DNA of 64,000 nt from Eledone cirrhosa (taxonomy: Eukaryota; Mollusca; Cephalopoda; Octopoda; Eledonidae): NCBI GenBank assembly GCA_964016885.1, contig OZ024743.1, positions 161,404,441-161,468,440 of the forward strand, given 5' to 3'. Below, in pieces: positions 62,541 to 64,000 of this stretch. A program made the translations under genes and the position numbers. The number at the start of each line of letters is the position of its first letter. Position 1 is the first letter of the stretch. Under the pieces are notes generated by a model that searched no databases, was not told the origin of the DNA, and saw only the letters and a list, made by a program, of their open reading frames with translations.

Positions 62541-63036
62541 ATGAGAGAGATTTAAAATCAATACAGAATGGTAATATAGTGAAGCAAATACAAATGGCAT
62601 ATATTCTAAATGTTGTATTGTCTCAGCTATCTCAACCAAAAAATAATTTATTTGTTATAGTTAGGGTTAATGTTCCCTATATGTTACTGGTGTGCTAAAC
62701 AGTATGTTATTGGTACTGTATCAACTTCAGAAGGATGCAAACTGACTAAATTAAAGGATGCTGATAGGGTTTGAATTCAAGAAGTAGGAGGCTATGAAAT
62801 TAAAAGGCTTACAACAAGCCGTCATCAATGTTTTAATACCACAATTTTTCTGCGTTGGCTTTAGCTGGACAGGTCTGTTATCCAAAAAGAACATCACCAA
62901 TTACAATCTCATCTATGAAGACCAGGATTTGGGGATCTGACCTCGCCATTTTTTCTAATTATTTCTCTTTCTCAAATATTCTATACCCTTATTCTACAAA
63001 ACTTCACCCCCATTGTCAGAATCCATTTACATCACA
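62541..63036. other. No recognised gene
   Basis: AT-rich unique sequence. Confidence 0.5.
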
Positions 63037-63460
63037 TCATCATCATGACCATTTAACGTCCATCTTCCCAAGTGAGCATGGGTTAGAGCATGTGAGACAA
63101 ACCAAGTCAGATGACCAAGTCTTGCTCATACAGAACTGATTTGGGGCTTTGTTTCTATGGCTGGATGCCTTTCCTAATGCCAACCACATTTACAGTGTGT
63201 CCTGGGTGCTTTACAGTGTGGGCTGGGCACATGTTTATACAAACTGCATTCATCTATCCTGTATATATCAGCTCATGACTTTAATACCAAACCATTCCCT
63301 TAGCTCATGTATGCTCTGCCATTCATACAGGTTAACATTGTGCATCTAACAGATCATGCTCACCTCCTTTTTAGTCTCTGCAGATCTTCATCAATCAATC
63401 TCATTGTCTGATTGCCATAATTTCATAAAAGACTTTTCTACCTAAAGACTTTTCTATAAA
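63037..63460 (-). mobile_element. 3' end of family-1 LINE
   Basis: CAT run, 'accatttaacgtccatcttc', 'gtttctatggctggatgcct' and 'gccaaccacatttacagtgt'. From about 63240 to 63460 a decayed ORF2 end follows ('ctcatgtatgctctgccatt' aligns with 'gtttatgctttgccgttcac' in copy A). Confidence 0.75.
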
Positions 63461-63925
63461 CATCCTCTAGCTTATTATATATGATACTACGAATGTTAGA
63501 GTGGATAAGCAAAAATGGAAAGATTTTATTAAAATTATTATCATAGTCAAAGAAAAAAAATATTCAAAATAATTGTTTTTGTTTTGATATTTCTTTTAAA
63601 TCGTCATATTTCAATTTCTTTTTTGTTTTCCTTCTTTATATATTTTCTTTTTTTTTTCTTGCTATTTTTGGCAAGAAATTTTCAGCTAAATGACTAATAG
63701 CTAAAATATAGTAGTTTTTTTCCCTTCTTAACTTTTTCTATTTAATGATTTTGTTTTTCTTTTTCTTTTTATTGTTGCTATTGTCCTTCTTTTTCTTATT
63801 CTTTCACCCTTTTATCTTTTTCTTTCTTATTATTAATATTTTACAAGTAGTAGTAATAGTTAATCAGTTTTACTTCTCTGATAACAATTAGAGCTTGTGT
63901 TACTGACAGGAGTAACCTGCTGGGA
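63461..63925. other. T-rich sequence, nothing recognised
   Basis: TTTCTTTT-type low complexity at 63590-63830. Confidence 0.6.
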
Positions 63926-63926
63926 A

Positions 63927-64000
<74 letters not shown>
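63926..64000. repeat. (CT)n followed by (TA)n at the window end
   Basis: Compound microsatellite running off the right edge. Confidence 0.95.

Overview
This looks like a 64 kb window of animal nuclear DNA, most likely from an octopus or another coleoid cephalopod. The reasons are the AT-rich, intron-scale non-coding sequence, the abundant TA, CA/TG and CAT/ATG microsatellites, several tRNA-derived SINE families of the kind described from octopus and squid, and one clearly recognisable metazoan exon. There are no bacterial-style genes, rRNA genes or CRISPR arrays. Species assignment is an inference from repeat types.

The only host coding sequence I can support is one 129-base exon at 37400-37528 (+). 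It has consensus splice sites, a phase-1 intron on each side and a pyrimidine-rich tract of about 200 bases upstream. It encodes the end of the second C1 (C1B) zinc finger and the start of the C2 domain of a conventional (calcium- and diacylglycerol-dependent) protein kinase C. The window is therefore best read as the inside of a PKC gene on the + strand, with very long introns. I recognised no neighbouring PKC exon in it.

Almost everything else recognisable is mobile-element debris. (1) A non-LTR retrotransposon family ending in a (GAT)n/(ATG)n tail (family 1, RTE-like) has a long decayed copy at 30788-33590 (+), two head-to-tail minus copies at 44440-45615 and 45686-47965, and many 3'-end fragments. 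(2) At least six other non-LTR fragments are present: family 4 CR1/Jockey-like endonuclease at 5735-6756 (-); family 6 at 9010-10330 (+); family 5 at 3860-4152 (-) and 27484-27900 (-); family 2 at 28085-28760 (+), 54930-55262 (-) and 55985-56175 (-); family 3 at 19200-19740 (-) and 57560-58070 (-); family 7, a conserved reading frame, at 10815-11300 (-) and 53640-54030 (+). (3) A DD37D Tc1/mariner element is complete in outline but frameshifted at 16120-17410, and the end of a second copy lies at 1-40. (4) tRNA-derived SINEs fall into three types. SINE-A has a classical A/B-box head; some copies carry the family-1 LINE tail. SINE-B is the commonest, with about 15 copies. SINE-C has one copy. 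(5) Palindromic or foldback elements lie at 18719-18830, 36244-36545, 48120-48380, 50660-51290, 53110-53153 and 61166-61226. (6) There are tandem arrays derived from the LINE tail, and long microsatellites including about 100 TA dinucleotides at 51791-51993.

No multi-gene system is present. The most interesting structural feature is the number of sequences that would fold into double-stranded RNA if this intron is transcribed. One is a tail-to-tail inverted pair of SINE-B copies starting about 110 bases downstream of the PKC exon's donor site. Cephalopods are known for very extensive ADAR A-to-I editing, so these are testable candidates for editing or splicing effects. Unassigned stretches are listed as such.
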